Assembly: GCA_016169945.1 (NCBI GenBank)
Contig: JADLSH010000216.1
Location: 1,283,001 to 1,347,000 of the forward strand
DNA from: Trachythela sp. YZ-2020
Taxonomy: Eukaryota > Cnidaria > Anthozoa > Malacalcyonacea > Clavulariidae
Reading direction: 5' to 3'
DNA: 64,000 bases
Each line of letters opens with the position of its first letter. Positions within the stretch are counted from its first letter, which is position 1. The notes beneath the pieces were generated by a model. It did no database searches, was not told the DNA's origin, and saw only the letters and a program-made list of their open reading frames with translations. The position numbers were made by a program, and so were the translations under genes. Positions 22,359-37,100 of this stretch are shown piece by piece.

Positions 22359-23551
22359 ATACTTATCATACTTATTTTATTTTATTGTTGTATAATGTTT
22401 ACTGAATACATGCATACCAGTAGCAAAATATATTTTAAATCTCGCAAATTTGCCTAACTAATGCACTGGTGTCGTATTACATAATGCTTATAGCCGTGGC
22501 TAATGCAAACAAAATTGTTGTGTTTATTGCGTATATTATGCTTATATACAGATTATATATATATGCATATATAATACACATATATATTAATGCCAAGTAA
22601 CCATGTGTTTTTCTAAAAATAACAGACTTTTTGCACAAGTAACCACAAGTAACCACAAGTAACCATTTGATTAAATAACTATATATGATATACTTACTTA
22701 TATAAGCTTACTGATGGTTACTTGTGGTTACTTGTGTTAACTTGCGCTATTTATACTTGGATGATGATTATTCGTCAACAAATAGCGAATTCACAATTTG
22801 TGTGTAACATTAGACAGTTATATTTGTCCAAAATAACTACACATTGCATCTTATTTGAATGCTTAAAGATGGTTACTTGTGGAGACGTGCGGTTACTTGT
22901 GCTCTTTAGACTTTCCCGCATGATAATTACTTGTCTACGAACAGGGAATTCACATTTTGTTTGTAAAATTAGACTTGGTAGTGTATTTGTCCAAATACTT
23001 GAAATGTAATTCATGCTAGCAAATAATTAAGCGATCCAGTCATATATATAGTTGATGTGTCATTGAACGGCCAATAATAAATATTTCAAATAGTGCCGCA
23101 AGCATAGCTTGTATTACAGCCACGCAAAATTACAATAATATAGCGCGCGCGTTTTAAGCTACACTATATATAAAATATATATATAGATAGAAAAATCTAC
23201 AGCAAACGTAGCTTTAGGGTACAATCTCATACGAATCACATCTTTATATGATAGAACGATGTTTAAAGAACCACCATAGCTATTTATAAGACTTAATTAT
23301 CTACCAAACTAATACCAACAAATTCCTAACTAACAGCAAGCCATAAGAAAAACTCAGACTGTCTGAGTATTTTACTGCGTTATCATACTTTTGAAATGTC
23401 TGTAACTTGAAAACTAAACAAGATATCTTTATGAAACTTTCAGCAAGAATTCAGTGGTAATTGAGCTATTGATAGGTCGATACCATTCCAAGATTAATTA
23501 TATTGCGTAACAATAGTTTCATTTTAATATCCAAACATAGCACGAATTCAC

Positions 23552-23800
23552 GATTTAACTGCAGAGCAGCGAGCTTTAGCCCCTCTTGCTGAGGCGCGAA
23601 TTCAAATATTCGTATCGGAAAATTGCGTTAACATGTCAAAGTCAAGCCTTCTAAGAGTTTTTAAGCGGTTTGATAATAAAAATAAAAATACCGAAAAGCT
23701 GAAAAAGTCTTATCAAGGTCGGCGTAAATCATTGACACAACGAGATGAGCGCAAACTCAAAAGAGCAATTATGCAACTCCGAGAAAGAAGTCCTAATTTC
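23552..23800 (+). pseudogene. Tc1-type HTH remnant (satellite copy 6)
   Basis: Lies in a short unit without the foldback segment. One extra c (tagcccctcttgc) shifts the first helix out of frame. Confidence 0.55.
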
Positions 23801-25251
23801 ATACTTATCATACTTATTTTATTTTATTGTTGTATAATGTTTACTGAATACATGCATACCAGTAGCAAAATATATTTTAAATCTCGCAAATTTGCCTAAC
23901 TAATGCACTGGTGTCGTATTACATAATGCTTATAGCCGTGGCTAATGCAAACAAAATTGTTGTGTTTATTGCGTATATTATGCTTATATACAGATTATAT
24001 ATATATGCATATATAATACATATAATACACATGTATATTAATGCCAAGTAACCATGTGTTTTTCTAAAAATAACAGACTTTTGCACTAGTAACCACAAGT
24101 AACCACAAGTAACCATTTGATTAAATAACTATATATGATATACTTACTTATATAAGCTTACTGATGGTTACTTGTGGTTACTTGTGGTAACTTGCGCTAT
24201 TTATACTTGGATGATGATTATTCGTCAACAAATAGCGAATTCACAATTTGTGTGTAACATTAGACAGTTATATTTGTCCAAAATAACTACACATTGCATC
24301 TTATTTGAATGCTTAAAGATGGTTACTTGTGGAGACGTGCGGTTACTTGTGCTCTTTAGACTTTCCCGCATGATAATTACTTGTCTACAAACAGGGAATT
24401 CACATTTTGTTTGTAAAATTAGACTTGGTAGTGTATTTGTCCAAATACTTGAAATGTAATTCATGCTAGCAAATAATTAAGCGATCCAGTCATATATATA
24501 GTTGATGTGTCATTGAACGGCCAATAATAAATATTTCAAATAGTGCCGCAAGCATAGCTTGTATTACAGCCACGCAAAATTACAATAATATAGCGCGCGC
24601 GTTTTAAGCTACACTATATATAAAATATATATATAGATAGAAAAATCTACAGCAAACGTAGCTTTAGGGTACAATCTCATACGAATCACATCTTTATATG
24701 ATAGAACGATGCTTAAAGAACCACCATAGCTATTTATAAGACTTAATTATCTACCAAACTAATACCAACAAATTCCTAACTAACAGCAAGCCATAAGAAA
24801 AAACTCAGACAATCAGTGACATTGAAATTTGGGACACTTGTATAGAAAGGGTATTTTTGTACACAATTGTGCAAAATTCACTGGTAAACCCCCTCCCCCG
24901 TTTCAATGTTGGTTTATCTGCTGGAAAAAGCATCGACAGCCTAATACGAGACAATAGCATGTAACATAGAAAATGCATGTTAGACTACCAACATTGAAAA
25001 GGGGGGAAGGGGGAATTTTGCCTTTTCAGGCTAATCGGTCCAATAATTATGTCACTGATTGTCTGAGTATTTTACTGCGTTATCATACTTTTGAAATGTC
25101 TGTAACTTGAAAACTAAACAAGATATCTTTATGAAACTTTCAGCAAGAATTCAGTGGTAATTGAGCTATTGATAGGTCGATACCATTCCAAGATTAATTA
25201 TATTGCGTAACAATAGTTTCATTTTAATATCCAAACATAGCACGAATTCAC

Positions 25252-25499
25252 GATTTAACTGCAGAGCAGCGAGCTTTAGCCCTCTTGCTGAGGCGCGAAT
25301 TCAAATATTCGTATCGGAAAATTGCGTTAACATGTCAAAGTCAAGCCTTCTAAGAGTTTTTAAGCGGTTTGATAATAAAAATAAAAATACCGAAAAGCTG
25401 AAAAAGTCTTATCAAGGTCGGCGTAAATCATTGACACAACGAGATGAGCGCAAACTCAAAAGAGCAATTATGCAACTCCGAGAAAGAAGTCCTAATTTC
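25252..25499 (+). pseudogene. Tc1-type HTH remnant (satellite copy 7)
   Basis: Consensus-like copy with the caactccgag end. Confidence 0.55.
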
Positions 25500-26929
25500 A
25501 TACTTATCATACTTATTTTATTTTATTGTTGTATAATGTTTACTGAATACATGCATACCAGTAGCAAAATATATTTTAAATCTCGCAAATTTGCCTAACT
25601 AATGCACTGGTGTCGTATTACATAATGCTTATAGCCGTGGCTAATGCAAACAAAATTGTTGTGTTTATTGCGTATATTATGCTTATATACAGATTATATA
25701 TATATGCATATATAATACACATATATATTAATGCCAAGTAACCATGTGTTTTTCTAAAAATAACAGACTTTTTGCACAAGTAACCACAAGTAACCATTTG
25801 ATTAAATAACTATATATGATATACTTACTTATATAAGCTTACTGATGGTTACTTGTGGTTACTTGTGGTAACTTGCGCTATTTATACTTGGATGATGATT
25901 ATTCGTCAACAAATAGCGAATTCACAATTTGTGTGTAACATTAGACAGTTATATTTGTCCAAAATAACTACACATTGCATCTTATTTGAATGCTTAAAGA
26001 TGGTTACTTGTGGAGACGTGCGGTTACTTGTGCTCTTTAGACTTTCCCGCATGATAATTACTTGTCTACAAACAGGGAATTCACATTTTGTTTGTAAAAT
26101 TAGACTTGGTAGTGTATTTGTCCAAATACTTGAAATGTAATTCATGCTAGCAAATAATTAAGCGATCCAGTCATATATATAGTTGATGTGTCATTGAACG
26201 GCCAATAATAAATATTTCAATAGTGCCGCAAGCATAGCTTGTATTACAGCCACGCAAAATTACAATAATATAGCGCGCGCGTTTTAAGCTACACTATATA
26301 TAAAATATATATATAGATAGAAAAATCTACAGCAAACGTAGCTTTAGGGTACAATCTCATACGAATCACATCTTTATATGATAGAACGATGTTTAAAGAA
26401 CCACCATAGCTATTTATAAGACTTAATTATCTACCAAACTAATACCAACAAATTCCTAACTAACAGCAAGCCATAAGAAAAAACTCAGACAATCAGTGAC
26501 ATTGAAATTTGGGACACTTGTATAGAAAGGGTATTTTTGTACACAATTGTGCAAAATTCACTGGTAAACCCTCCCCGTTTCAATGTTGGTTTATCTGCTG
26601 GAAAAAGCATCGACAGCCTAATACGAGACAATAGCATGTAACATAGAAAATGCATGTTAGACTACCAACATTGAAAAGGGGGGAAGGGGGGAATTTTGCC
26701 TTTTCAGGCTAATCGGTCCAATAATTATGTCACTGATTGTCTGAGTATTTTACTGCGTTATCATACTTTTGAAATGTCTGTAACTTGAAAACTAAACAAG
26801 ATATCTTTATGAAACTTTCAGCAAGAATTCAGTGGTAATTGAGCTATTGATAGGTCGATACCATTCCAAGATTAATTATATTGCGTAACAATAGTTTCAT
26901 TTTAATATCCAAACATAGCACGAATTCAC

Positions 26930-27177
26930 GATTTAACTGCAGAGCAGCGAGCTTTAGCCCTCTTGCTGAGGCGCGAATTCAAATATTCGTATCGGAAAAT
27001 TGCGTTAACATGTCAAAGTCAAGCCTTCTAAGAGTTTTTAAGCGGTTTGATAATAAAAATAAAAATACCGAAAAGCTGAAAAAGTCTTATCAAGGTCGGC
27101 GTAAATCATTGACACAACGAGATGAGCGCAAACTCAAAAGAGCAATTATGCAACTCCGAGAAAGAAGTCCTAATTTC
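26930..27177 (+). pseudogene. Tc1-type HTH remnant (satellite copy 8)
   Basis: Consensus-like copy with the caactccgag end. It is the last such copy before the homopolymer-contracted units. Confidence 0.55.
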
Positions 27178-28606
27178 ATACTTATCATACTTATTTTATT
27201 TTATTGTTGTATAATGTTTACTGAATACATGCATACCAGTAGCAAAATATATTTTAAATCTCGCAAATTTGCCTAACTAATGCACTGGTGTCGTATTACA
27301 TAATGCTTATAGCCGTGGCTAATGCAAACAAAATTGTTGTGTTTATTGCGTATATTATGCTTATATACAGATTATATATATATGCATATATAATACACAT
27401 ATATATTAATGCCAAGTAACCATGTGTTTTTCTAAAAATAACAGACTTTTTATTAGTAATCATAAGTAACCACAAGTAACCATTTGATTAAATAACTATA
27501 TATGATATACTTACTTATATAAGCTTACTGATGGTTACTTGTGGTTACTTGTGGTAACTTGCGCTATTTATACTTGGATGATGATTATTCGTCAACAAAT
27601 AGCGAATTCACAATTTGTGTGTAACATTAGACAGTTATATTTGTCCAAAATAACTACACATTGCATCTTATTTGAATGCTTAAAGATGGTTACTTGTGGA
27701 GACGTGCGGTTACTTGTGCTCTTTAGACTTTCCTGCATGATAATTACTTGTCTACAAACAGGAATTCACATTTTGTTTGTAAAATTAGACTTGGTAGTGT
27801 ATTTGTCCAAATACTTGAAATGTAATTCATGCTAGCAAATAATTAAGCGATCCAGTCATATATATAGTTGATGTGTCATTGAACGGCCAATAATAAATAT
27901 TTCAATAGTGCCGCAAGCATAGCTTGTATTACAGCCACGCAAAATTACAATAATATAGCGCGCGTTTTAAGCTACACTATATATAAAATATATATATAGA
28001 TAGAAAAATCTACAGCAAACGTAGCTTTAGGGTACAATCTCATACGAATCACATCTTTATATGATAGAACGATGTTTAAAGAACCACCATAGCTATTTAT
28101 AAGACTTAATTATCTACCAAACTAATACCAACAAATTCCTAACTAACAGCAAGCCATAAGAAAAACTCAGACAATCAGTGACATTGAAATTTGGGACACT
28201 TGTATAGAAAGGGTATTTTTGTACACAATTGTGCAAAATTCACTGGTAAACCTCCCCGTTTCAATGTTGGTTTATCTGCTGGAAAAGCATCGACAGCCTA
28301 ATACGAGACAATAGCATGTAACATAGAAAATGCATGTTAGACTACCAACATTGAAAAGGGGGAAGGGGGAATTTTGCCTTTCAGGCTAATCGGTCCAATA
28401 ATTATGTCACTGATTGTCTGAGTATTTTACTGCGTTATCATACTTTTGAAATGTCTGTAACTTGAAAACTAAACAAGATATCTTTATGAAACTTTCAGCA
28501 AGAATTCAGTGGTAATTGAGCTATTGATAGGTCGATACCATTCCAAGATTAATTATATTGCGTAACAATAGTTTCATTTTAATATCCAAACATAGCACGA
28601 ATTCAC

Positions 28607-28847
28607 GATTTAACTGCAGAGCAGCGAGCTTTAGCCCTCTTGCTGAGGCGCGAATTCAAATATTCGTATCGGAAAATTGCGTTAACATGTCAAGCCTTCT
28701 AAGAGTTTTTAAGCGGTTTGATAATAAAAATAAAAATACCGAAAAGCTGAAAAAGTCTTATCAAGGTCGGCGTAAATCATTGACACAACGAGATGAGCGC
28801 AAACTCAAAAGAGCAATTATGCAACCTGAGAAAGAAGTCCTAATTTC
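28607..28847 (+). pseudogene. Tc1-type HTH remnant (satellite copy 9)
   Basis: Six bases (aaagtc-type, after aacatgtc) are missing, which removes two codons. The end has the caacctgag variant. Confidence 0.55.
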
Positions 28848-30282
28848 ATACTTATCATACTTATTTTATTTTATTGTTGTATAATGTTTACTGAATACAT
28901 GCATACCAGTAGCAAAATATATTTTAAATCTCGCAAATTTGCCTAACTAATGCACTGGTGTCGTATTACATAATGCTTATAGCCGTGGCTAATGCAAACA
29001 AAATTGTTGTGTTTATTGCGTATATTATGCTTATATACAGATTATATATATATGCATATATAATACACATATATATTAATGCCAAGTAACCATGTGTTTT
29101 TCTAAAAATAACAGATTTTTTAGACAGTAATCACAAGTAACCACAAGTAACCATTTGATTAAATAACTATATATGATATACTTACTTATATAAGCTTACT
29201 GATGGTTACTTGTGGTTACTTGTGGTAACTTGCGCTATTTATACTTGGATGATGATTATTCGTCAACAAATAGCGAATTCACAATTTGTGTGTAACATTA
29301 GACAGTTATATTTGTCCAAAATAACTACACATTGCATCTTATTTGAATGCTTAAAGATGGTTACTTGTGGAGACGTGCGGTTACTTCTGCTCTTTAGATT
29401 TTCCTGCATGATAATTACTTGTCTACAAACAGGGAATTCACATTTTGTTTGTAAAATTAGACTTGGTAGTGTATTTGTCCAAATACTTGAAATGTAATTC
29501 ATGCTAGCAAATAATTAAGCGATCCAGTCATATATATAGTTGATGTGTCATTGAACGGCCAATAATAAATATTTCAAATAGTGCCGCAAGCATAGCTTGT
29601 ATTACAGCCACGCAAAATTACAATAATATAGCGCGCGCGTTTTAAGCTACACTATATATAAAATATATATATAGATAGAAAAATCTACAGCAAACGTAGC
29701 TTTAGGGTACAATCTCATACGAATCACATCTTTATATGATAGAACGATGTTTAAAGAACCACCATAGCTATTTATAAGACTTAATTATCTACCAAACTAA
29801 TACCAACAAATTCCTAACTAACAGCAAGCCATAAGAAAAAACTCAGACAATCAGTGACATTGAAATTTGGGACACTTGTATAGAAAGGGTATTTTTGTAC
29901 ACAATTGTGCAAAATTCACTGGTAAACCTCCCCGTTTCAATGTTGGTTTATCTGCTGGAAAAGCATCGACAGCCTAATACGAGACAATAGCATGTAACAT
30001 AGAAAATGCATGTTAGACTACCAACATTGAAAAGGGGGAAGGGGGAATTTTGCCTTTCAGGCTAATCGGTCCAATAATTATGTCACTGATTGTCTGAGTA
30101 TTTTACTGCGTTATCATACTTTTGAAATGTCTGTAACTTGAAAACTAAACAAGATATCTTTATGAAACTTTCAGTAAGAATTCAGTGGTAATTGAGCTAT
30201 TGATAGGTCGATACCATTCCAAGATTAATTATATTGCGTAACAATAGTTTCATTTTAATATCCAAACATAGCACGAATTCAC

Positions 30283-30529
30283 GATTTAACTGCAGAGCAG
30301 CGAGCTTTAGCCCTCTTGCTGAGGCGCGAATTCAAATATTCGTATCGGAAAATTGCGTTAACATGTCAAAGTCAAGCCTTCTAAGAGTTTTTAACTTTTA
30401 AGCGGTTTGATAATAAAATACCGAAAAGCTGAAAAAGTCTTATCAAGGTCGGCGTAAATCATTGACACAACGAGATGAGCGCAAACTCAAAAGAGCAATT
30501 ATGCAACCTGAGAAAGAAGTCCTAATTTC
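30283..30529 (+). pseudogene. Tc1-type HTH remnant (satellite copy 10)
   Basis: Carries a local duplication (tttttaacttttaagcgg) in the SLLRVFKRF part and a shortened aataaaat stretch. The end is the caacctgag form. Confidence 0.55.
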
Positions 30530-31963
30530 ATACTTATCATACTTATTTTATTTTATTGTTGTATAATGTTTACTGAATACATGCATACCAGTAGCAAAAT
30601 ATATTTTAAATCTCGCAAATTTGCCTAACTAATGCACTGGTGTCGTATTACATAATGCTTATAGCCGTGGCTAATGCAAACAAAATTGTTGTGTTTATTG
30701 CGTATATTATGCTTATATACAGATTATATATATATGCATATATAATACACATATATATTAATGCCAAGTAACCATGTGTTTTTCTAAAAATAACAGACTT
30801 TTGCACAGTAATCATACAAGTAACAACAAGTAACCATTTGATTAAATAACTATATATGATATACTTACTTATATAAGCTTACTGATGGTTACTTGTGGTT
30901 ACTTGTGGTAACTTGCGCTATTTATACTTGGATGATGATTATTCGTCAACAAATAGCGAATTCACAATTTGTGTGTAACATTAGACAGTTATATTTGTCC
31001 AAAATAACTACACATTGCATCTTATTTGAATGCTTAAAGATGGTTACTTGTGGAGACGTGCGGTTACTTGTGCTCTTTAGATTTTCCTGCATGATAATTA
31101 CTTGTCTACAAACAGGAATTCACATTTTGTTTGTAAAATTAGACTTGGTAGTGTATTTGTCCAAATACTTGAAATGTAATTCATGCTAGCAAATAATTAA
31201 GCGATCCAGTCATATATATAGTTGATGTGTCATTGAACGGCCAATAATAAATATTTCAATAGTGCCGCAAGCATAGCTTGTATTACAGCCACGCAAAATT
31301 ACAATAATATAGCGCGCGCGTTTTAAGCTACACTATATATAAAATATATATATAGATAGAAAAATCTACAGCAAACGTAGCTTTAGGGTACAATCTCATA
31401 CGAATCACATCTTTATATGATAGAACGATGTTTAAAGAACCACCATAGCTATTTATAAGACTTAATTATCTACCAAACTAATACCAACAAATTCCTAACT
31501 AACAGCAAGCCATAAGAAAAACTCAGACAATCAGTGACATTGAAATTTGGGACACTTGTATAGAAAGGGTATTTTTGTACACAATTGTGCAAAATTCACT
31601 GGTAAACCCTCCCCGTTTCAATGTTGGTTTATCTGCTGGAAAAGCATCGACAGCCTAATACGAGACAATAGCATGTAACATAGAAAATGCATGTTAGACT
31701 ACCAACATTGAAAAGGGGGAAGGGGGAATTTTGCCTTTCAGGCTAATCGGTCCAATAATTATGTCACTGATTGTCTGAGTATTTTACTGCGTTATCATAC
31801 TTTTGAAATGTCTGTAACTTGAAAACTAAACAAGATATCTTTATGAAACTTTCAGCAAGAATTCAGTGGTAATTGAGCTATTGATAGGTCGATACCATTC
31901 CAAGATTAATTATATTGCGTAACAATAGTTTCATTTTAATATCCAAACATAGCACGAATTCAC

Positions 31964-32202
31964 GATTTAACTGCAGAGCAGCGAGCTTTAGCCCTCTTGC
32001 TGAGGCGCGAATTCAAATATTCGTATCGGAAAATTGCGTTAACATGTCAAAGTCAAGCCTTCTAAGAGTTTTTAAGCGGTTTGATAATAAAATACCGAAA
32101 AGCTGAAAAGTCTTATCAAGGTCGGCGTAAATCATTGACACAACGAGATGAGCGCAAACTCAAAAGAGCAATTATGCAACCTGAGAAAGAAGTCCTAATT
32201 TC
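31964..32202 (+). pseudogene. Tc1-type HTH remnant (satellite copy 11)
   Basis: Shortened aataaaat stretch and a missing a in ctgaaaagtc; both are length changes at A-runs. Confidence 0.55.
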
Positions 32203-33633
32203 ATACTTATCATACTTATTTTATTTTATTGTTGTATAATGTTTACTGAATACATGCATACCAGTAGCAAAATATATTTTAAATCTCGCAAATTTGCCTA
32301 ACTAATGCACTGGTGTCGTATTACATAATGCTTATAGCCGTGGCTAATGCAAACAAAATTGTTGTGTTTATTGCGTATATTATGCTTATATACAGATTAT
32401 ATATATATGCATATATAATACACATATATATTAATGCCAAGTAACCATGTGTTTTTCTAAAAATAACAGATTTTTATTAGTAATCACATGTAACCACAAG
32501 TAACCATTTGATTAAATAACTATATATGATATACTTACTTATATAAGCTTACTGATGGTTACTTGTGGTTACTTGTGGTAACTTGCGCTATTTATACTTG
32601 GATGATGATTATTCGTCAACAAATAGCGAATTCACAATTTGTGTGTAACATTAGACAGTTATATTTGTCCAAAATAACTACACATTGCATCTTATTTGAA
32701 TGCTTAAAGATGGTTACTTGTGGAGACGTGCGGTTACTTGTGCTCTTTAGATTTTCCTGCATGATAATTACTTGTCTACAAACAGGGAATTCACATTTTG
32801 TTTGTAAAATTAGACTTGGTAGTGTATTTGTCCAAATACTTGAAATGTAATTCATGCTAGCAAATAATTAAGCGATCCAGTCATATATATAGTTGATGTG
32901 TCATTGAACGGCCAATAATAAATATTTCAATAGTGCCGCAAGCATAGCTTGTATTACAGCCACGCAAAATTACAATAATATAGCGCGCGCGTTTTAAGCT
33001 ACACTATATATAAAATATATATATAGATAGAAAATCTACAGCAAACGTAGCTTTAGGGTACAATCTCATACGAATCACATCTTTATATGATAGAACGATG
33101 TTTAAAGAACCACCATAGCTATTTATAAGACTTAATTATCTACCAAACTAATACCAACAAATTCCTAACTAACAGCAAGCCATAAGAAAAACTCAGACAA
33201 TCAGTGACATTGAAATTTGGGACACTTGTATAGAAAGGGTATTTTTGTACACAATTGTGCAAAATTCACTGGTAAACCCTCCCCGTTTCAATGTTGGTTT
33301 ATCTGCTGGAAAAGCATCGACAGCCTAATACGAGACAATAGCATGTAACATAGAAAATGCATGTTAGACTACCAACATTGAAAAGGGGGAAGGGGGAATT
33401 TTGCCTTTCAGGCTAATCGGTCCAATAATTATGTCACTGATTGTCTGAGTATTTTACTGCGTTATCATACTTTTGAAATGTCTGTAACTTGAAAACTAAA
33501 CAAGATATCTTTATGAAACTTTCAGCAAGAATTCAGTGGTAATTGAGCTATTGATAGGTCGATACCATTCCAAGATTAATTATATTGCGTAACAATAGTT
33601 TCATTTTAATATCCAAACATAGCACGAATTCAC

Positions 33634-33880
33634 GATTTAACTGCAGAGCAGCGAGCTTTAGCCCTCTTGCTGAGGCGCGAATTCAAATATTCGTATCGGA
33701 AAATTGCGTTAACATGTCAAAGTCAAGCCTTCTAAGAGTTTTTAAGCGGTTTGATAATAAAAATAAAAATACCGAAAAGCTGAAAAAGTCTTATCAAGGT
33801 CGGCGTAAATCATTGACACAACGAGATGAGCGCAAACTCAAAAGAGCAATTATGCAACCTGAGAAAGAAGTCCTAATTTC
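33634..33880 (+). pseudogene. Tc1-type HTH remnant (satellite copy 12)
   Basis: Full aataaaaataaaaat stretch, caacctgag end. Confidence 0.55.
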
Positions 33881-35312
33881 ATACTTATCATACTTATTTT
33901 ATTTTATTGTTGTATAATGTTTACTGAATACATGCATACCAGTAGCAAAATATATTTTAAATCTCGCAAATTTGCCTAACTAATGCACTGGTGTCGTATT
34001 ACATAATGCTTATAGCCGTGGCTAATGCAAACAAAATTGTTGTGTTTATTGCGTATATTATGCTTATATACAGATTATATATATATGCATATATAATACA
34101 CATATATATTAATGCCAAGTAACCATGTGTTTTTCTAAAAATAACAGACTTTTGACAGTAATCACAAGTAACCACAAGTAACCATTTGATTAAATAACTA
34201 TATATGATATACTTACTTATATAAGCTTACTGATGGTTACTTGTGGTTACTTGTGGTAACTTGCGCTATTTATACTTGGATGATGATTATTCGTCAACAA
34301 ATAGCGAATTCACAATTTGTGTGTAACATTAGACAGTTATATTTGTCCAAAATAACTACACATTGCATCTTATTTGAATGCTTAAAGATGGTTACTTGTG
34401 GAGACGTGCGGTTACTTCTGCTCTTTAGATTTTCCTGCATGATAATTACTTGTCTACAAACAGGGAATTCACATTTTGTTTGTAAAATTAGACTTGGTAG
34501 TGTATTTGTCCAAATACTTGAAATGTAATTCATGCTAGCAAATAATTAAGCGATCCAGTCATATATATAGTTGATGTGTCATTGAACGGCCAATAATAAA
34601 TATTTCAATAGTGCCGCAAGCATAGCTTGTATTACAGCCACGCAAAATTACAATAATATAGCGCGCGCGTTTTAAGCTACACTATATATAAAATATATAT
34701 ATAGATAGAAAAATCTACAGCAAACGTAGCTTTAGGGTACAATCTCATACGAATCACATCTTTATATGATAGAACGATGTTTAAAGAACCACCATAGCTA
34801 TTTATAAGACTTAATTATCTACCAAACTAATACCAACAAATTCCTAACTAACAGCAAGCCATAAGAAAAAACTCAGACAATCAGTGACATTGAAATTTGG
34901 GACACTTGTATAGAAAGGGTATTTTGTACACAATTGTGCAAAATTCACTGGTAAACCCTCCCCGTTTCAATGTTGGTTTATCTGCTGGAAAAGCATCGAC
35001 AGCCTAATACGAGACAATAGCATGTAACATAGAAAATGCATGTTAGACTACCAACATTGAAAAGGGGGAAGGGGGAATTTTGCCTTTCAGGCTAATCGGT
35101 CCAATAATTATGTCACTGATTGTCTGAGTATTTTACTGCGTTATCATACTTTTGAAATGTCTGTAACTTGAAAACTAAACAAGATATCTTTATGAAACTT
35201 TCAGCAAGAATTCAGTGGTAATTGAGCTATTGATAGGTCGATACCATTCCAAGATTAATTATATTGCGTAACAATAGTTTCATTTTAATATCCAAACATA
35301 GCACGAATTCAC

Positions 35313-35559
35313 GATTTAACTGCAGAGCAGCGAGCTTTAGCCCTCTTGCTGAGGCGCGAATTCAAATATTCGTATCGGAAAATTGCGTTAACATGTCAAA
35401 GTCAAGCCTTCTAAGAGTTTTTAAGCGGTTTGATAATAAAAATAAAAATACCGAAAAGCTGAAAAAGTCTTATCAAGGTCGGCGTAAATCATTGACACAA
35501 CGAGATGAGCGCAAACTCAAAAGAGCAATTATGCAACCTGAGAAAGAAGTCCTAATTTC
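35313..35559 (+). pseudogene. Tc1-type HTH remnant (satellite copy 13)
   Basis: Same form as the copy at 33634. Confidence 0.55.
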
Positions 35560-36847
35560 ATACTTATCATACTTATTTTATTTTATTGTTGTATAATGTT
35601 TACTGAATACATGCATACCAGTAGCAAAATATATTTTAAATCTCGCAAATTTGCCTAACTAATGCACTGGTGTCGTATTACATAATGCTTATAGCCGTGG
35701 CTAATGCAAACAAAATTGTTGTGTTTATTGCGTATATTATGCTTATATACAGATTATATATATATGCATATATAATACACATATATATTAATGCCAAGTA
35801 ACCATGTGTTTTTCTAAAAATAACAGACTTTTTGTATAGTAATCACAAGTAACCACAAGTAACCATTTGATTAAATAACTATATATGATATACTTACTTA
35901 TATAAGCTTACTGATGGTTACTTGTGGTTACTTGTGGTAACTTGCGCTATTTATACTTGGATGATGATTATTCGTCAACAAATAGCGAATTCACAATTTG
36001 TGTGTAACATTAGACAGTTATATTTGTCCAAAATAACTACACATTGCATCTTATTTGAATGCTTAAAGATGGTTACTTGTGGAGACGTGCGGTTACTTGT
36101 GCTCTTTAGACTTTCCGCATGATAATTACTTGTCTACAAACAGGGAATTCACATTTTGTTTGTAAAATTAGACTTGGTAGTGTATTTGTCCAAATACTTG
36201 AAATGTAATTCATGCTAGCAAATAATTAAGCGATCCAGTCATATATATAGTTGATGTGTCATTGAACGGCCAATAATAAATATTTCAAATAGTGCCGCAA
36301 GCATAGCTTGTATTACAGCCACGCAAAATTACAATAATATAGCGCGCGCGTTTTAAGCTACACTATATATAAAATATATATATAGATAGAAAATCTACAG
36401 CAAACGTAGCTTTAGGGTACAATCTCATACGAATCACATCTTTATATGATAGAACGATGTTTAAAGAACCACCATAGCTATTTATAAGACTTAATTATCT
36501 ACCAAACTAATACCAACAAATTCCTAACTAACAGCAAGCCATAAGAAAAAACTCAGACAATCAGTGACATTGAAATTTGGGACACTTGTATAGAAAGGGT
36601 ATTTTTGTACACAATTGTGCAAAATTCACTGGTAAACCCCCTCCCCCGTTTCAATGTTGGTTTATCTGCTGGAAAAAGCATCGACAGCCTAATACGAGAC
36701 AATAGCATGTAACATAGAAAATGCATGTTAGACTACCAACATTGAAAAGGGGGGAAGGGGGGAATTTTGCCTTTTCAGGCTAATCGGTCCAATAATTATG
36801 TCACTGATTGTAGCTAGGGACGACAACACAATCACATGCGCGCGCAT

Positions 36848-37100
36848 TAGTTTTAAGTTTCTACGGAAGAGCTGTTTTTTATACGGCGCAGCAATGATTT
36901 TCTAAGGAACAGCATAACATTTCTACGGAAGAGTATCACATTACTACGGAAATACAAAACACGTTCTAAGGAACAGCATCACATTTATACGGAAAACACT
37001 GTATTTCTACAGAAAAATACTACATTTCTATAGAATTATCCTACCTTCCACGGAATAACACTGCCTTTCCACGTAGAACATGCTATATTCCACGAACTAG
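36848..37100. repeat. degenerate ctacggaa tandem cluster (copy 1)
   Basis: About ten phrases of the form acatttctacggaagag / ttctaaggaacagcat, spaced about 25-28 bp, decaying toward the right into tctatagaattatc and ccacggaataac. Recurs at 43095-43347. Might be the subterminal repeat region of an unrecognised element. Confidence 0.6.

Larger units (their letters stand above)
20867..36810 (+). repeat. macrosatellite array, block 3 (main block)
   Basis: About nine and a half units with anchors at 21326, 23018, 24468, 26149, 27834, 29506, 31188, 32859, 34537 and 36217. Spacing is 1671-1692 bp except 1450 bp for the unit from 23018, which lacks the foldback segment. The first partial unit also lacks about 75 bp of the TA-rich stretch near 20897. 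The block begins with gccgtggctaatgc, which continues the unit cut at 10790 by the 10 kb transposon. Units between about 27.7 and 35.1 kb are shorter by many single bases at homopolymers. It ends at 36810 inside the foldback segment, where a different sequence begins. Confidence 0.95.
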
